Shown: positions 1-14,886, numbered from the stretch's first letter. The stretch: DNA of 64,000 nt from Botryotinia globosa (GCA_014898425.1 RCSZ01000009.1:1736001-1800000); one strand, 5' to 3'. Notes: generated by a model not told the origin, from the sequence alone. A program made the numbers and translations.

Positions 1-1100
1 CTCTCCTTTTTCGCTTCCACTCTTCTGATATCCATCTTTTCTTCTCTTTCCCTCTCCCTCTCTTTGAGCTTCTCTTTTTCCTTTTCTCTGACTCTCTTCT
101 CTTCTCTGATTTTCGTATCCATCCTCTTCTCATCCCTACCCTTTCCCACAACAACCTTACCCCTAAGCAGCTTCTCCATCTCCCTCAATCTCTCAAGTAC
201 CCTCTCGCCCTCCAAAACTCCCATCCCAGAACCCCTCTCCATTTCTCTCCCAACTCTACTACTTCCTCTCTCCCTCTCCTTCCTCTCCATCCCACCCCCC
301 ACATCTAAATCCCTCAATCTCTCCACCCCCCTATCAACCCCTCTCCCATACCCAGGAAAAAATCCCAAATTCTCCGCCTTAAACCAACTCGGCCAATCAC
401 TCAACCCAATCAATCCAAGTTCAAATTTCGTTCTAGGCATTTCATGTTTATACCGACAATTTTCTGCCCACTTGCATCTTCTATTATGTGTACACCAATG
501 TCTGCATGTTTGCTGTTGTCCTTGTTGCTGTGTTTCTAACGCCGATGTGGCATTGCGCGAAGGAGCGTGGATGGATGTCGACAAGCCCGGTGCGCAGTGT
601 AATTTTGTGGGTAGATTTTTGGTATTTGTGGCTGTGTTCAACGCGGAGGATCGGATGGGTAGTACAAGAGGACTAGAAACTGCAGTATCGGATCTGATTT
701 TGACAAATTAGCACATAATCACCACAAATCGTAAACCTCTTAACTCGACAACGGATACATACCCGCTACTTCCCACCACTCCATCTTCATCTTCATACTC
801 ATCTCCCCCTTCATCATCCTCCAACCCAACCAATCCATAAAACTCTCCACCACCCGGAGCACCAGGTTGTGCTCCTCCCTGCAACCCTAAGTTCAACATT
901 CCGCCTGTCTCCACTAAATCTAAATTTCTCGGTACCCCTACTAAATCCACACCTGGTGGTAGTTCATCAACCGCCACTAGCGGCACGACTTGTCCCGTCT
1001 TGCGGACTATGAAGTAGCCTGGTCGAGGACCTTGGGTCAAGACCGGCAGATCTTGAACTGTGCGGTCCCGAGCTTCTCTTTTGTTGGTCTTAGTAGACAT
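1..1100 (-). CDS. CCCH-type zinc-finger protein, 3' end beyond window edge
   Basis: Two exons can be read on the minus strand. Exon 1 is 1100..763 (start MSTKTNKREARDRT) and ends at a GTATGT donor. Exon 2 starts at 693 or 672 (both acceptors keep the frame and follow a CTAAT branch site) and stays open to base 1. Exon 2 has a Cys/His cluster at 506..444, read as TCRHWCTHNRRCKWAENCRY then KH, which fits a CCCH zinc finger (last spacing C-x5-C-x3-H). After it come GLSDWPSWF and then a long Arg/Glu/Lys-rich tail, which makes 1-350 look like plain CT-rich DNA on the plus strand. Exon 1 carries the motif GPRPGYFIVRKTGQVVPLVA. I recall fungal hypothetical proteins with this N-terminus joined to a CCCH finger, but know no function; RNA binding would be inference. 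The C-terminus is missing from the window. Confidence 0.8.
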
Positions 1101-1619
1101 GTTAGTCCCCCTGCGACCGGTTGAGGTAGTTTATTGAAAGACTGTTCGTCTGATTAATGGGTATGTATGATGTATGGTGGGTAGCACGGAGGAGAAAGGT
1201 TGAAGGTGCATGAGAGATAGATATATAATGTTGATGAACAACTTAACATTAGGTAAAATGAGTCTCACACCGAGCAACTATGAGCGATTGCTCTCGTTTG
1301 CCCTGTAATGTATTTATTGTACTATACAATCAATTGTAAAACATAGTATCCGAAAACGCTCTTCTGGTGTATGCCATTCAAACAAACTTTGTTCGATAGA
1401 AACGCCCAAACTCTCTTTGCTTGTACCAACATCCATACACTTAGGCAAATTCAAAACATAAGAATGTTCAAGTGAAAATCGCACATCAGATTGTCAACGC
1501 AATGGGAAAACAACAGTCATTAACCATACTGCAGTTTGGCGGGGTTCTCCTCTACCTCTATTCTGTGTTAATCTGTGCCATCGGGTATCAAACGCGTGCT
1601 CAGATATGCTCATCTCAAT
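1101..1619. other. intergenic, upstream of the CCCH gene
   Basis: This 519-bp stretch lies between the start of the CCCH gene and the stop of PAC2, both on the minus strand. It should hold the promoter of the first and the 3' UTR of the second. Short plus-strand frames here are unsupported. Confidence 0.6.
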
Positions 1620-3618
1620 TCACTCTTCCCTGCCAGGGAATTTCCTCGAATCTTTGAATTCCACTCTAACCCTAGCCTCCATACCATCTACACAAAGACC
1701 AACATCTTTCGTTGTATCCTCCAACTCCACTTCTCTTTTCATGAATTTGCCTGCCTTCGACTCCCCTACTTGCCCGTGAGTTTGCGAAACAGCTTTGTCA
1801 ATTGCGAGACTAGAATCTTCTCTCTTGGACTGTTTTCGATTCAGATCAGACACGCCAGCAGGAGCCAAAGCTTCTCTGGCATTATCTACAGCGTTATCGT
1901 CATCATACTCGTCAATATCCTCATATCCTGCCACAGGATCCCATTCTCCTGTTTCCCAAATCAATTTCAAACTTAATGGCCTACAATTTAATAATCTCCC
2001 AACAATCCCCTTGACTCGATAGATGCTGAACGCTTTAGGAATCTCTTTCACTAGTACGATTTCCTTTTGACCAATCTCAGGTTTTGCAGGAACGTAGAAT
2101 GTAAATTTGATCAAACGTGCTTCCAAAAATGCAGGATTGATCTCTGCCTTCTCTCTCCTCACTACTGCTGGGGGGCCATGAAGGTCGCACAACTCCTTGT
2201 ATCGTTTGTGTTTAGAGAGGACCGTAGATTCCTGCTCTGAATCCACAGCGCCAAGTTCCTTGCCTATCTCGGAAAGGTAGAACAATTCTGCATTATTCCG
2301 ATCTTGAGGGGTAATACCACTGAAGTTTAATTTTTGAAGGTTTCCAAGACGTGCTAGTGTTAACATGAATTCCTCATTGAGACTTCCCATTGTAGATTCG
2401 GCGCTTGTTTCCGGATATATAAGGTTTTTGGATATTCGTAAAGACGTCATGCCAGGGAAAATATCAACGAGTTCATCTACAAAAGCCCAACTGTTGATTT
2501 TGTTGGAAGATAGATCGATATATGATAACTTATTATTGAAGACTAAGGGAGTGGAAGACTTCACGGCCCCTGGTGTCATCGTTCCCGTTGTATGTATTTT
2601 ATTTCCTTTTAGAAGTAAAGATTCGAGGGATGTGAGTTGAGTCAATACCTCCAAATCCGCCAGCGATGTGAAGTCATTATACTCAAGGGTCAAAGAGGCC
2701 AAAGAATGACTCGTGATGGGCGAACTCAATCTTTTGAAGCAATTTGAGGATGCAGTCAGAGATACCGTGGAAGTGAATCTTTGCAGGAGTATGCAAAGCT
2801 CATTCCAATCAAGTAATGTTGAATCTACCTCCAGAGCCTTGATCATGTTGAAAACTTCTTCACTTGATCCTGACATTATTGCATTTAACATTATACTTGT
2901 GTCAAGCTCTAGTCGGTTTCCACTGCGATATCAATATTAGTCAAGCCCAACTAAATATTGAAAGTGCTTACTTTAGTCTTAGAGTCTTCAAATTCTTCAA
3001 CTGCGAACAAATGTTTTCTATCTCATCTAAAGATACAAACAGATTTCTGCTCAAATCAAGTTCAACAATACTTGGGCATGCTTCCCCGACCGTAAGATCA
3101 GTCGCTGTTTCAGCCACCACTCGTGTAGCGGAGGCATCGTGAAGTCTAGTATGAGCTCTATTGATGCGCTGACCATCAACCAGAACAATTTTGAGCTCAT
3201 GCACCTGAGCCTGCTGCTCTGCAATCTTGTCGAATCCAATCTCCTCTGCTACTTTTCCTGATATAACAATCTGCTTGTCAGGATTTAGGCCATCTCCAGA
3301 AGCGTACTTATGAAATACCGCTTCGACAAAGCTCTGCTCGGGATCTGGTTTTCTGGTAGGACGTATAAAACTTGCTGGAGTTGGTGCATTACTCAAACCT
3401 GTGTATGTATTAGGAGCTAATCCTAAAGATATCTCTCATGACAACAACTGACATTTGAAGTACCCTTTCCCGTCATTCTTACCCCGCGAAGGGTCGTCCC
3501 ACTCAACTCCAAGCCATTCCTTCTCTGTATCCTTGACCTCTCCAATATATCGAATTGTACATAACTGTCCTTGAAATGATACCCGCTGACCCACGCGATA
3601 GTTGTGATTTTGTGACAT
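1620..3618 (-). CDS. PAC2: Tubulin-folding cofactor E (CAP-Gly, LRR, ubiquitin-like)
   Basis: Three exons: 3618..3453, 3398..2972 and 2922..1620, giving 631 aa. The introns (54 and 49 bp) are GT-AG and splice to YFKCLSN and TLRLNGNRLELDT, both typical of the family. Residues 1 to about 80 form a CAP-Gly domain with the GKNDG signature and YFKC. Next comes SFIRPTRK, then leucine-rich repeats such as LVELDLSRN and LTSLESLLLKGNKI. The C-terminus (about 480-550, KFTFYVPAKPEIGQKE to LKLIWETGEW) looks like the ubiquitin-like domain. In this family cofactor E binds alpha-tubulin in the tubulin-folding pathway of the cytosol. The gene is divergent from SF3A2 with 311 bp between the starts. Confidence 0.95.
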
Positions 3619-3929
3619 TGTGAAAGAGGTTCATTCATGGATTGTGCTCGTTTGGAAATAAAGTTGCAGCCTTGCAAAGAGAGGCTGAACCACAGCCGAA
3701 CTTTTTTTCGCGACATCAACATTCACTTTCCCATTGCAACACCTCTACAACGCATTTAAGCTTTTTTTCCATCACGGCGATCTTGATTCGATATCAATTC
3801 CGAGACTGCGACTACTAGATTGATTCTCCCAAATATCAAAGTTTGGAGTTTTGACACGATTACTATCTCTCATCAATCTTCAAGCTCACCAGCCTTGAAT
3901 CCTATCTCCACCCTCATCACCTATCCAAG
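3619..3929. promoter_or_regulatory. shared divergent promoter region PAC2/SF3A2
   Basis: The 311 bp between the two start codons must contain both 5' UTRs and core promoters. Pyrimidine-rich runs precede the SF3A2 start. No specific factor site could be assigned with confidence. Confidence 0.5.
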
Positions 3930-4649
3930 ATGGATTACCAAAACCGCGCCGGTAGTAAATTCGGCGGTGGTGGTGTCGCTTCTACCAGTGCAACCAATGC
4001 CGATCGTCGTGAGCGTCTCCGCAAACTCGCCCTCGAGACTATCGATTTAGACAAAGACCCCTACTTCTTCAAGAACCACGTCGGCTCCTTCGAATGTCGA
4101 CTCTGTCTCACCGTGCATCAAAATGATGGTTCCTATCTTGCGCATACCCAGGGTCGCAAGCATCAGACGAATCTCGCACGACGTGCTGCACGCGAGGAAA
4201 AGGAAGGCCGGTCGGGGATCGACCCCATTACCGGTTTACCTGTCGGAATGGTAGGAGCGCAAGTCAGTGTTCGCAAGAATATGGTGAAGATTGGAAGGCC
4301 TGGGTATAAGATCACGAAGACGCGGGATCCGGTTACAAGACAGCAGGGATTGTTATTTCAGTTGCAGTATCCCGAAATAGTGTCAGATGTGCAACCGCGG
4401 GTCCGGTTTATGAGTGCTTTCGAGCAGAAGGTGGAGGATCCTGATAAGGATTTTCAGTATATGCTGGTAGCGGCGGAACCTTATGAGACTTGCGGGTTCA
4501 AGTTGCAGGCAAGAGAGATTGACCGCTCGAATGAAAGGTATTGGACTTGGTGGGATTCTGATTTGAAAGAATTTTGGGTCCAGATCATGTTCAAAACGGA
4601 GAGAGAGGAGAGATACAGTGGCGTGCCGGGCTTGGCTCCAGTCAGATAG
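3930..4649 (+). CDS. PRP11: Splicing factor 3A subunit 2 (Prp11)
   Basis: This is an uninterrupted 239-aa frame starting MDYQNRAGSKFGGGG. A matrin-type C2H2 zinc finger is visible at about residues 54-79 (ECRLCLTVHQNDGSYLAH with a following KH), preceded by the characteristic DLDKDPYFFKNHVGSFEC. The C-terminal half has QLQYPEI and YETCGFKLQAREIDRSNE, both family hallmarks. Human SF3A2 has a long proline-rich tail; this fungal form ends at GVPGLAPVR, as short fungal Prp11 proteins do. The protein is part of SF3a in the U2 snRNP and acts in prespliceosome formation in the nucleus. The gene has no intron, unlike most of its neighbours. Confidence 0.97.
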   Translation: MDYQNRAGSKFGGGGVASTSATNADRRERLRKLALETIDLDKDPYFFKNHVGSFECRLCLTVHQNDGSYLAHTQGRKHQTNLARRAAREEKEGRSGIDPITGLPVGMVGAQVSVRKNMVKIGRPGYKITKTRDPVTRQQGLLFQLQYPEIVSDVQPRVRFMSAFEQKVEDPDKDFQYMLVAAEPYETCGFKLQAREIDRSNERYWTWWDSDLKEFWVQIMFKTEREERYSGVPGLAPVR

Positions 4650-5191
4650 AATGAGAAGAAATTATTGCATGGAGTTCGTGGGAGTTAGTAATGGCTAAAT
4701 TGTACTATAATATGAGATCACAGGAACATCACCAGGGACGGTGTAATCAAGCAGTTGATATTATTTCATTTTTTGATTGAAAGTGTAGATGTTTCCCAAG
4801 GTATACCCAGGTACATCGATTTTAACCTAATGTTTCCCACTATGATCACATTTAAAAAGTTCTTCCCAACCTTAAAAGCCACCCCTATGCTGGAAGTCTA
4901 GAACCAGGCTGTTTCGCTCATGTGTGCATCCAGTCGAAATAAAATCAGGAAAAAGAAACAGACCGCTAGATGTCAGACGTCTAATTGTAATCTTGCAGAA
5001 CATGCAATCAATGGTATCTGGATAGATTGACTTTTAAAAGGCCATGTAATGACAACTAGGAAATAGAAATACTTCATTCACTCCAGGTGAAAACTTGGTA
5101 GAATAACAGATATTCATGCTTTGACCTGTGTGGTAGCTGGTCAGCTCCATGGCGGATCCGCTCAATCGAATAGTGGAGAGATGGACCACGG
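4650..5191. other. convergent 3' region SF3A2/COT1
   Basis: This 542-bp stretch lies between two convergent stop codons. It holds the two 3' UTRs; I see no gene or repeat in it. Confidence 0.6.
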
Positions 5192-7404
<2,213 letters not shown>

Positions 7405-9231
7405 CTTAATTGTATTGGTAATGGATCTAAGGGAGCGATATTGGTGAAACGGAGTAGTGTTGTCTTGATCCTGGAGAACAAGTATTAAGGTGTAAGGAAG
7501 TCGCGTTTGCTAGTTGTCAAAAGTTCCGTGCCGCCGCTTGGTGCGTTGTTCTCGATGAATTCACTTTTGCTTCTACCCCCTCTCTTGTGATTTACCCTTT
7601 GATATAGATAGGTAATAGACGAAAGCCGAGATGTTCGTTCACTGGTTCTCACTGATTCTCCAAGAGAATTGAATTGAGAAAAGTGTGGTTGTGTGTCCAA
7701 CAAATACAGATACAGATACAGATACAGTACAAACAAGTTTTCTACATTTATAAAAGGGGGGGGGAGGGGGAAGCATTCAGGCTTTTCCGCACCGCTGATT
7801 TCTTGCTTCTTCCTTTTCCTTTTCCCTGGCTCACCACTTATTATAAGTTAATTAAAGGGATGAAATTCGTTTGGCTCTGGCTTTGCCTCTGTAACATGTA
7901 ACTTTTCGTAGCGAAGCTTGGTGCTAGCGTTTTGGATCCAAAATCATTGCTTATTAGTTCTCCTATTGGTTACTCTGATCAATGCTTGCTCTAAAAAGGA
8001 AACCCCAGGTACTCATCAGGGGGCAAAAGAGGTGGACAAGTATATTACCATTTGTCTCCCATTCATTAACTATTATATCATACCGTCATTCGTACTACGC
8101 TTTCGCGTTGCAGGCTGGACCGAAGTGAAGCTTGTACATCGGAGAAATGAATCTGAAATCCATTCTCTACCCGTATTGGTGGTAACCTCGATCTTCTGTA
8201 TAAGGTGTCTCGGGTGTATCAAGGAGCAGAGCGATGATCAAGCTCGTACGACTGACTACTCATACATATCTAGAAATATATTGGATGATGAACCTAATAG
8301 CTGCTATTTTGAGAAGGAGGGCTTTCTATAGGATAATTCTAGGCATTCCATGCGTTCTATGCACCCCTTAGATGTAAGTCTCAACAGTGGGAGGTGTGTC
8401 TGCCATGCATATCCCCTGGACGGTCTAGAAGCCGAACTCCTCTTCCACATTAATATGTCTAGGGATGCTACACAACCCTTCGAATAGTAGTATATGTGCA
8501 TGGGACTTGGACAAGAAGTACACAACCACACATTACATTGACCTCCACACACTTTGAGCGCATCACGCAGCTATTTATACGGCACTAGGCATATCACAGG
8601 TAACATTTCAAGTGTCCTTTGAGTCGGTGGTGTAAGGTAACCTTGGTTCTCTAATTCTATCGCTTATTGGTCGTTAGATTTGACCACAAATTGGTTCGGC
8701 ATACCGTACCTACCTAGGTATCTACCTAGACTCCTATGTACGTACGTAGACACTTTGAATAATTTAGAATTCACTTGCCACGAATTAATAAGGAGCTTTA
8801 AGTTTTAACCCACAGTTCCCGTCGATATCCTACCTAGTGCATGCTTATCTTGAAGGAACAGGGGACCATTCTCACATGCTTTGAGCCTCAATTTACTACC
8901 TATACGAACGAGAACGAAACGTCAAAATATGGGCAGGTACAGAGTTTATTTATGCTACGAGCTTTACACGGGTAGACAGAGTTCACTGTAGCAAAAGTCC
9001 ACCCTGCAAGCTTTCGTGAACAAATCCCACATGGAAAGTTTAGATGATCAATTAATTTTCTGGAACGCGCGTCGAAGCTATGGACATGAAACTAACCACC
9101 TCTCTGATAGCTGGGAACAAAATTCGCCTTTTGGAACGGGAATTTGCTACCATTGGGGTTCAGATTCATAATTATAGCATCCTGTCACGATCGATGCTAG
9201 ATAACAATCTCTGAGCAATACCTCATTCTCA
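7405..9231. other. intergenic upstream of COT1
   Basis: About 1.8 kb separates the COT1 start from the CENP-H stop. It has short repeats such as ATACAG units near 7706-7727, a purine run near 7756-7771, and a TACCTAGGTA palindrome at 8711-8720. The frames in it look unprotein-like or lack an ATG. It is presumably the COT1 promoter and leader plus the CENP-H 3' UTR. Confidence 0.55.
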
Positions 9232-10050
9232 TTATTGATCCCCATCGTCATCAAGGACAATTTCCAATAACTTAGGATCTCTTGCCCAATCAATACCACT
9301 TCCCACTATCACAGCACTAGCAGTATTCTTCATAATCCTCCATCTCTGTCTACTATTCTTCATCGCCCCTTCCAATTCATCCAACTGTGCACGAATATCT
9401 GGATCCTGTATGTTTTCCTTCCCCTGACTATTCGCCTCTTCTGCTAGAGCCAACATTTCTGTAGCCAATTCGATGTTCTTCCTCCCTGTAATAATGTTTT
9501 CATTGGACTCTCTCATCAACTCTTCTCTTGACGATTGAATTTTGCTAGATATCTGAGCCAGATTTTCAGACATAGCATCACGTTTTTCGATGAGTGGTAG
9601 GAGGTCCCTACTCTTGTGTCAAGAATGCAAAAAGGAGTTCGAAGGGAGTATCTTACTGTTCTATGACCGAAGCATTACTACCAGCATGAACTGCCTTCAA
9701 TATAGGATTGGCAATAATCACATTCTCAATGATTTTCGACCGCAATGAATAGTTAGCTTTTGACTCGAGGAGGTCTTTCTCTGCCTTTTGGATAACTTCG
9801 TCGGTACCATCTTCTTCTTGCTCTAAAAATTGTCAGGACACGTGCTTTCAAAGTGATATATATATAGAGACGAACCTTCTGAAGATATAACACCTTGAGC
9901 TTTCAAGAGAGCGATTTCGACTTGAAGTTCTTCCAATTTATCGTACACTTCCAAAATGCGTTTCTCTTGCTCGCTCAACGGAGGTATGTCGTTGGCCGGT
10001 CCGGTCATTTCGACTCCATCCATACTTTCGGCATTTTCTTGATGCGACAT
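9232..10050 (-). CDS. Kinetochore protein CENP-H (Fta3/Mcm16 family)
   Basis: Three exons: 10050..9876, 9822..9657 and 9607..9232, giving 238 aa, with GT-AG introns of 53 and 49 bp. The N-terminus has a heptad-like stretch (LSEQEKRILEVYDKLEELQV). The middle exon continues with KAEKDLLESKANY and NPILKAVHAG. The C-terminus has RWRIMKNTASAVIVGSGIDW, the signature of the CENP-H C-terminal domain. CENP-H works in the constitutive centromere-associated network (CCAN, Ctf19 complex in yeast), linking centromeric chromatin to the outer kinetochore. The protein is mostly predicted helix and coiled coil. It is divergent from ATG11 across about 600 bp. Confidence 0.92.
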
Positions 10051-10647
10051 CTTGATTTGTAAATCTGCCTACGAGTCATAAGCTACAAGGAAATCCAAAA
10101 GTCCACAATCTGTTGTTCGTGGAGAACGCGTCTCTCATCATGCCATGAGAACCCCATACTCAGGTATCTTCAGATTGCAGGTGAGATTGGTTCGACAGAG
10201 GTCAGCCACATTTAGTGTGGCACACCGTGTACCAGATAAGGTAAGGTTAAACCGCGAAAGCACATACTTTTGAAAATGCCATGTGAAATGGATTAATCAA
10301 TATATCAAGGTCAATCCAATACTATCATATCTCCCTATCTCAAACTCGAATTCCTTTCAAATTTTTACAAAATATTTTATATGCTGGAGGCGTTTTCAGT
10401 TATTCATAACCTTGGTTAGCCCTGGTACCTACCTAGGTACCCCGGCCTAGGTAGCTTTAAGTGATTGGAGTGTGGCTTGCCGAGATAAGGCGCCGAACCT
10501 GAAGCTTCCAGGTTAAGCTAAGTTACGGCGGTCTCGAATTAGCCTTGTGATCTTCACATCTTCAACATGCGACAAGACATCTTCTACATCCCATAAGAGG
10601 AAAACTAATTTGGCAACTCGCTGTGACTGTGAAATGCATATACGATT
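10051..10647. promoter_or_regulatory. shared divergent promoter region CENP-H/ATG11
   Basis: 597 bp between two start codons. It contains a dense cluster of CCTAGG-type palindromes near 10,425-10,455 (ACCTACCTAGGTAC followed by GGCCTAGGTAG). The same motif recurs in other intergenic regions of this window. No known factor can be assigned. Confidence 0.5.
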
Positions 10648-13600
10648 ATGGAACTTCACGTATACATTGCCCACACGGGCCAACATCTTCAGGTAGACCC
10701 TGGATCCTTTACCTCGTAAGTCTGCGACGTCATGTCTACCCCGATCATAAATGCTGATGACACTCAAGTCTGGACGATTTTAAGTTGTGGGTGGCCAAGT
10801 ATACACCTATTGCCGCCAGCGATCACATATCTCTTACCGCAGCAGCCAAAGCAGTGCGATTTCAAGGGCTTTCCTCAGAGGTATCCACGCCGACATTTCC
10901 CAGCCCTACAATTGCTAATCTTGGTACAGCAAGAAATATTCGTATATGACAGGCGCATCATTCAGCAATCTTCTATAGCATCTGCGAAATCATTGATCTC
11001 TGAAATCCCCCTACCGCGCAAATATACTGTTTCTCGACCCCCAGATTCGATCACAAACGAAAAGGACCTACAAGCATGGCAAGACTTATTCGTCGAAAGA
11101 CGGGCATGGGCTGCGAAAGTAGTGGAAGATTGTGCTTCCATGTCGGATCAAGCGCAGCAAAGGTACATCGAAACGGAGGTGATTACTCGGTGTGTGGATA
11201 CCGCTGTTTTGAACCTGGAGAAGCATGTCAGGGCGCTGGACCAAAAGAATGCCGAAGTTCAAAACTACGTCGAAGAAATGCAGAAACTCAACGTCGCTGG
11301 CGGGGACTGGGAAGTATCAATGGCTCGATTAAAGTCGCTACCTGCGACTGCAGACGTGATTAAGTTTATCACAGGCCGTGACTTGTCGAAGACGAAGCGC
11401 CAAATCACCTTAGCGGACTTGGTTGATGCAGAAGAAGTCAAAAGGTCTGGAAAGCTGTTGGGCAAAATTTCAAAAAATCTCGAGCGTAGTAGTGTAGAAG
11501 CCGGACAGGAAGTGGACGAGGTCATGCGAAGGATTGACCATCTGATTGAAAAGGTCGAGAAAAGTCCTGCGCGAGCGGCTATTCCACAATCTCAGGAACC
11601 TATTGCTTTACTGGAGGACATTGAGGCAATATTTAGAAAGGTCAATACTGACTGTGAAGCCATTCTTGGCTTTACTAACACACCGAAAAATATTTCACAA
11701 GCTTCAAAATCGGCGCTTCTCCACACCGATAAGTTTTTACCCTCGCTATCTAAAAGGGCTCTCGAGATGGAGGAAATCATGCAGACCGTTACGAAGTTGC
11801 GAAATTCCACCGCAATATCATCCTTAGAGTTCATGTATGACATCGCCAGCTTAACAACGATGCTTGCAGAAGTCAACAGTCGATTTGCTGCCCTGGAATT
11901 GGATGGTGATGGGGTCAACGCCTTGCATTTGATTTCAATGCTGGACACATTACCGGTCACTTTTGTTTCATTCTTGGCCGAAGCAGTCAGGCGCAGTGAA
12001 TGGGACGAGAAAGTAAAATCAGATTCCTCGACTTTGGCTAATGAAATGGCGAATTTCCAAGAAGAAGAAACGAGGCGACGACGAAAGTGGCAGAAGAACG
12101 TTGGGGCTAATTTGTGGGATGAAAAGCCCGAGACGCAAGTCATGGCTCTGGAAGTCGTCTTGCATGGGGAAGAGGATGATTGGCCTCAAGCTTCTCGACG
12201 GGATTTAGAAGATATTTTGGCAATCCTTAGGGCTGAAAGTCTTCAATCACCAATGCTTAGCGACATTTCGAGGATCATTTCGGATCTCAGCAACCCAACG
12301 AGACAGCAAAGTAAGAGGGCAAATGCCTTTAAGGCGGGGAGTATTCACGAATCAGCTCTTGGAAAAAGCGCTCTATTAATGCGTGGGGACGACGGAGCCT
12401 TGAAAATTATGCAAGATGAGAAGTCAAAGCTTGAGAACAAATTGAGAACCGCTGAAAGTCGAATTCGAAGGCTTGAGGATCTATTGCATCGGCAAACTCA
12501 AGCCAACAGGACTTCAATCGGGAACGTGTTTTCAGTACCCAATACTCCTAGCCCTGATGTTCACAGTGTGGCAAACCCCATACCATCACGCCGGAATGAC
12601 GACTCTCGTCGGTCTTCGATCTCATCCCGACGCTTTTCCGCGAACCGAGGCGAGGAAGAAGCAGCCTCCCAGCAGAAGCTACTTTCTTTGGAGGCAGAGT
12701 TGATTGCTGAACGTGAGCGCGCTTCAGGTTTGGAGAAAGAGGTTGCTGCCCAGAATACCTCAGCGAACGAGTTGAAGTCTCAACTTGAAGAAATGAATTC
12801 CATGAAACACGACCTTTCGGAGAACTTTAAAGCACAGCAACAAGATTTCATTGATGAGCGCAAAGCTTTGAATGATGACATCAAGCGTTATAAGGCAAAA
12901 CTAGAAGAGCTGGAGGACGAGATGGATAGATATCTCGGCTCCAGAGAAAACGAGAAGTCCGATGTTGATGATCGTGTTCGTCTCTTACAAGATGAACTGG
13001 ATCAATTACGAAAAGATAGTGCTGCAGAGGCGCAAAAAGCTCAAGGTCAGGTTGACTTCTTGAGAAACGATGCAAAATTGCAGAGGGAGACCAATGAGAC
13101 CTTGGAAAGGCAAATGCAGATTCTCAGAGAAGAGAAGAAGGAACTATTATCCCGCACGATCCAGGCAGAATCGGCTGCTGAAGATCAGTTAAAGACTTTG
13201 CAAGATATTCATTTGCAGTTATCACCCAAGTTGAGGATGCCACAGGAGTTCACAGCCCTCTCGGGATCGTTGACTAACAAATCACTGAGCTTGATATCCG
13301 AGCTTGAAAATACGAAGCGCGATTACAACCTTGCAAAATCGCAGCGGGATGATGCAGAAACGACGATTTCAAAGCTGAGATCCGAACTTGCGGATTACAA
13401 AGAAAAGTTTGCTACCGAAGAGAAGGAATCGCAATCCTTGCGCGAAGAATTAGCATCTGAGAGAGCCAAGTACTCTGCTCTGGAGGCCGAGCTCACTGAT
13501 GAACGCCTCCAATTAAGCTCCATAAGAACCAAGATGGCAGATGGCGAAACAGGATCTGAGGCTCTACGCAATCGTCTAGAAGAGGAGGAACGCAAAGTCA

Positions 13601-14886
13601 CATCTTTGTCAGAGGATCTTGCTAGACAGCTTTCTCGTATCGGAAGTCTCGAGGAAGAAATAAGATCGCATCAAGATAAGCACCAATTTGCACAAGAAAG
13701 AGTCGAGAGATTGAACGACCGATTTGATTCACGCACCTCGCGTGCGAAAGACCTTACACAACGAGTGTATTCTCAAAATGATAAACTTTTCCGACTACTT
13801 GAGCGTTTGAGTTATTCAGTCACCAAAGACAATGGCTCAATGATCATTCAGAAATTACCAAAACCTGATCGTAGCATGATCAACGGAAATGATTCCTCAG
13901 ATGCTGGAAATAAGCTCAGGCGAAGCATGACAGGTTCGACAACAATGAAAGCCATGGTCGACAGTGGAGACCTTGACCTTTTGTATTGGATGCACAATGA
14001 CGATCCTGAAACAGAAAGCGAGAAGTATGACGCTTACATCAATTCAATCGGCAGCTTCGATATAGATAACTTTTGTGAAGTCATTGCAAAGCGAGTTAGG
14101 GACATGGAATATACAGCCAAGAAATATTCAAAAGATGCTCGTGCTTACCGGGAAAAGTCTCACAGAGCTCAAAAGGAAGCTCATGAGAAGATTGCTTTCA
14201 AGAATTTCAAAGAAGGGGATCTAGCCTTGTTTCTGCCAACAAGAAATCAATCCACCGGGGCATGGGCAGCATTCAACGTTGGCGCTCCTCATTACTTCCT
14301 TCGAGAACAAGATTCTCATAAGCTCCGCTCTCGCGATTGGTTATTAGCTCGAATCCATAAAATTCAGGACAGAGTGGTTGATCTTTCCAAATCCATCACG
14401 GATGGTCGTTCTTTCGGAAGCACAGGCGACTCTTTCGATGACGATAATCCATTCGATCTTTCCGATGGTCTTCGTTGGTATCTCATTGATGCCTCGGAAG
14501 AGAAACCGGGTGCTCCATCTACACCTGGTCTCGCCAAAAGCACAGTCGCCAGTGCAAATATAGATGCAACAGCTACGATTCGTCGCCCGAAGAAATCATC
14601 GAGTACGGGTGCTGAGGGGCTTAATAAAACCTTGGCGAAGAGTCTGGATAGTAGGAGAAGCAGTAGTAACTCCAAGAAGGCTATTCAGATTGCTGCGTCG
14701 CCGTTGCGGAAGACGGGCTCGACGGCTTCAGTTAGTGGTTTGAGAAATGAAGCGATTGGAGATGCGATGGATTCCGCCGTTGTAAAGAATGGTGATGGAG
14801 GCACCAATCCAGCTGCTACTTCTGCTACTCCTGAAGCAGTAAACAATGAGGTTCGAAATCCTTTGGATAATCTCTTGGGTCCTTGA
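10648..14886 (+). CDS. ATG11: Autophagy-related protein 11 (selective autophagy scaffold)
   Basis: Three exons: 10648..10715, 10769..10880 and 10930..14886, giving 1378 aa. The longest open frame starts at 10732, but its first 66 codons read through the tail of intron 1, exon 2 in a wrong frame, and intron 2. The spliced start reads MELHVYIAHTGQHLQVD, then FTSLDDFKLWVAKYT, then QEIFVYDRRI, the ubiquitin-like N-terminus expected for ATG11. Introns are 53 and 49 bp, GT-AG, the second with a GCTAAT branch site. The middle (about 550-1050) is long coiled coil. The C-terminal ATG11 domain has FLREQDSHKLRSRDWLLARI. ATG11 tethers cargo receptors to the Atg1 kinase at the phagophore assembly site, in pexophagy and mitophagy for example. 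A Ser-rich tail ends NPLDNLLGP. Confidence 0.95.

Noticed and set aside
1..711. 215-codon Ser/Pro-rich plus-strand frame
   Set aside because: It is the complement of exon 2 of the CCCH gene, whose zinc finger and splice sites support the minus strand.
7918..8331. 137-codon plus-strand frame that could suggest a secreted protein
   Set aside because: It begins with TTG, not ATG, and nothing beyond a hydrophobic start supports it.
10732..10929. N-terminal 66 codons of the long ATG11 frame
   Set aside because: They cover intron sequence and exon 2 in the wrong frame; the spliced reading gives the family N-terminus.
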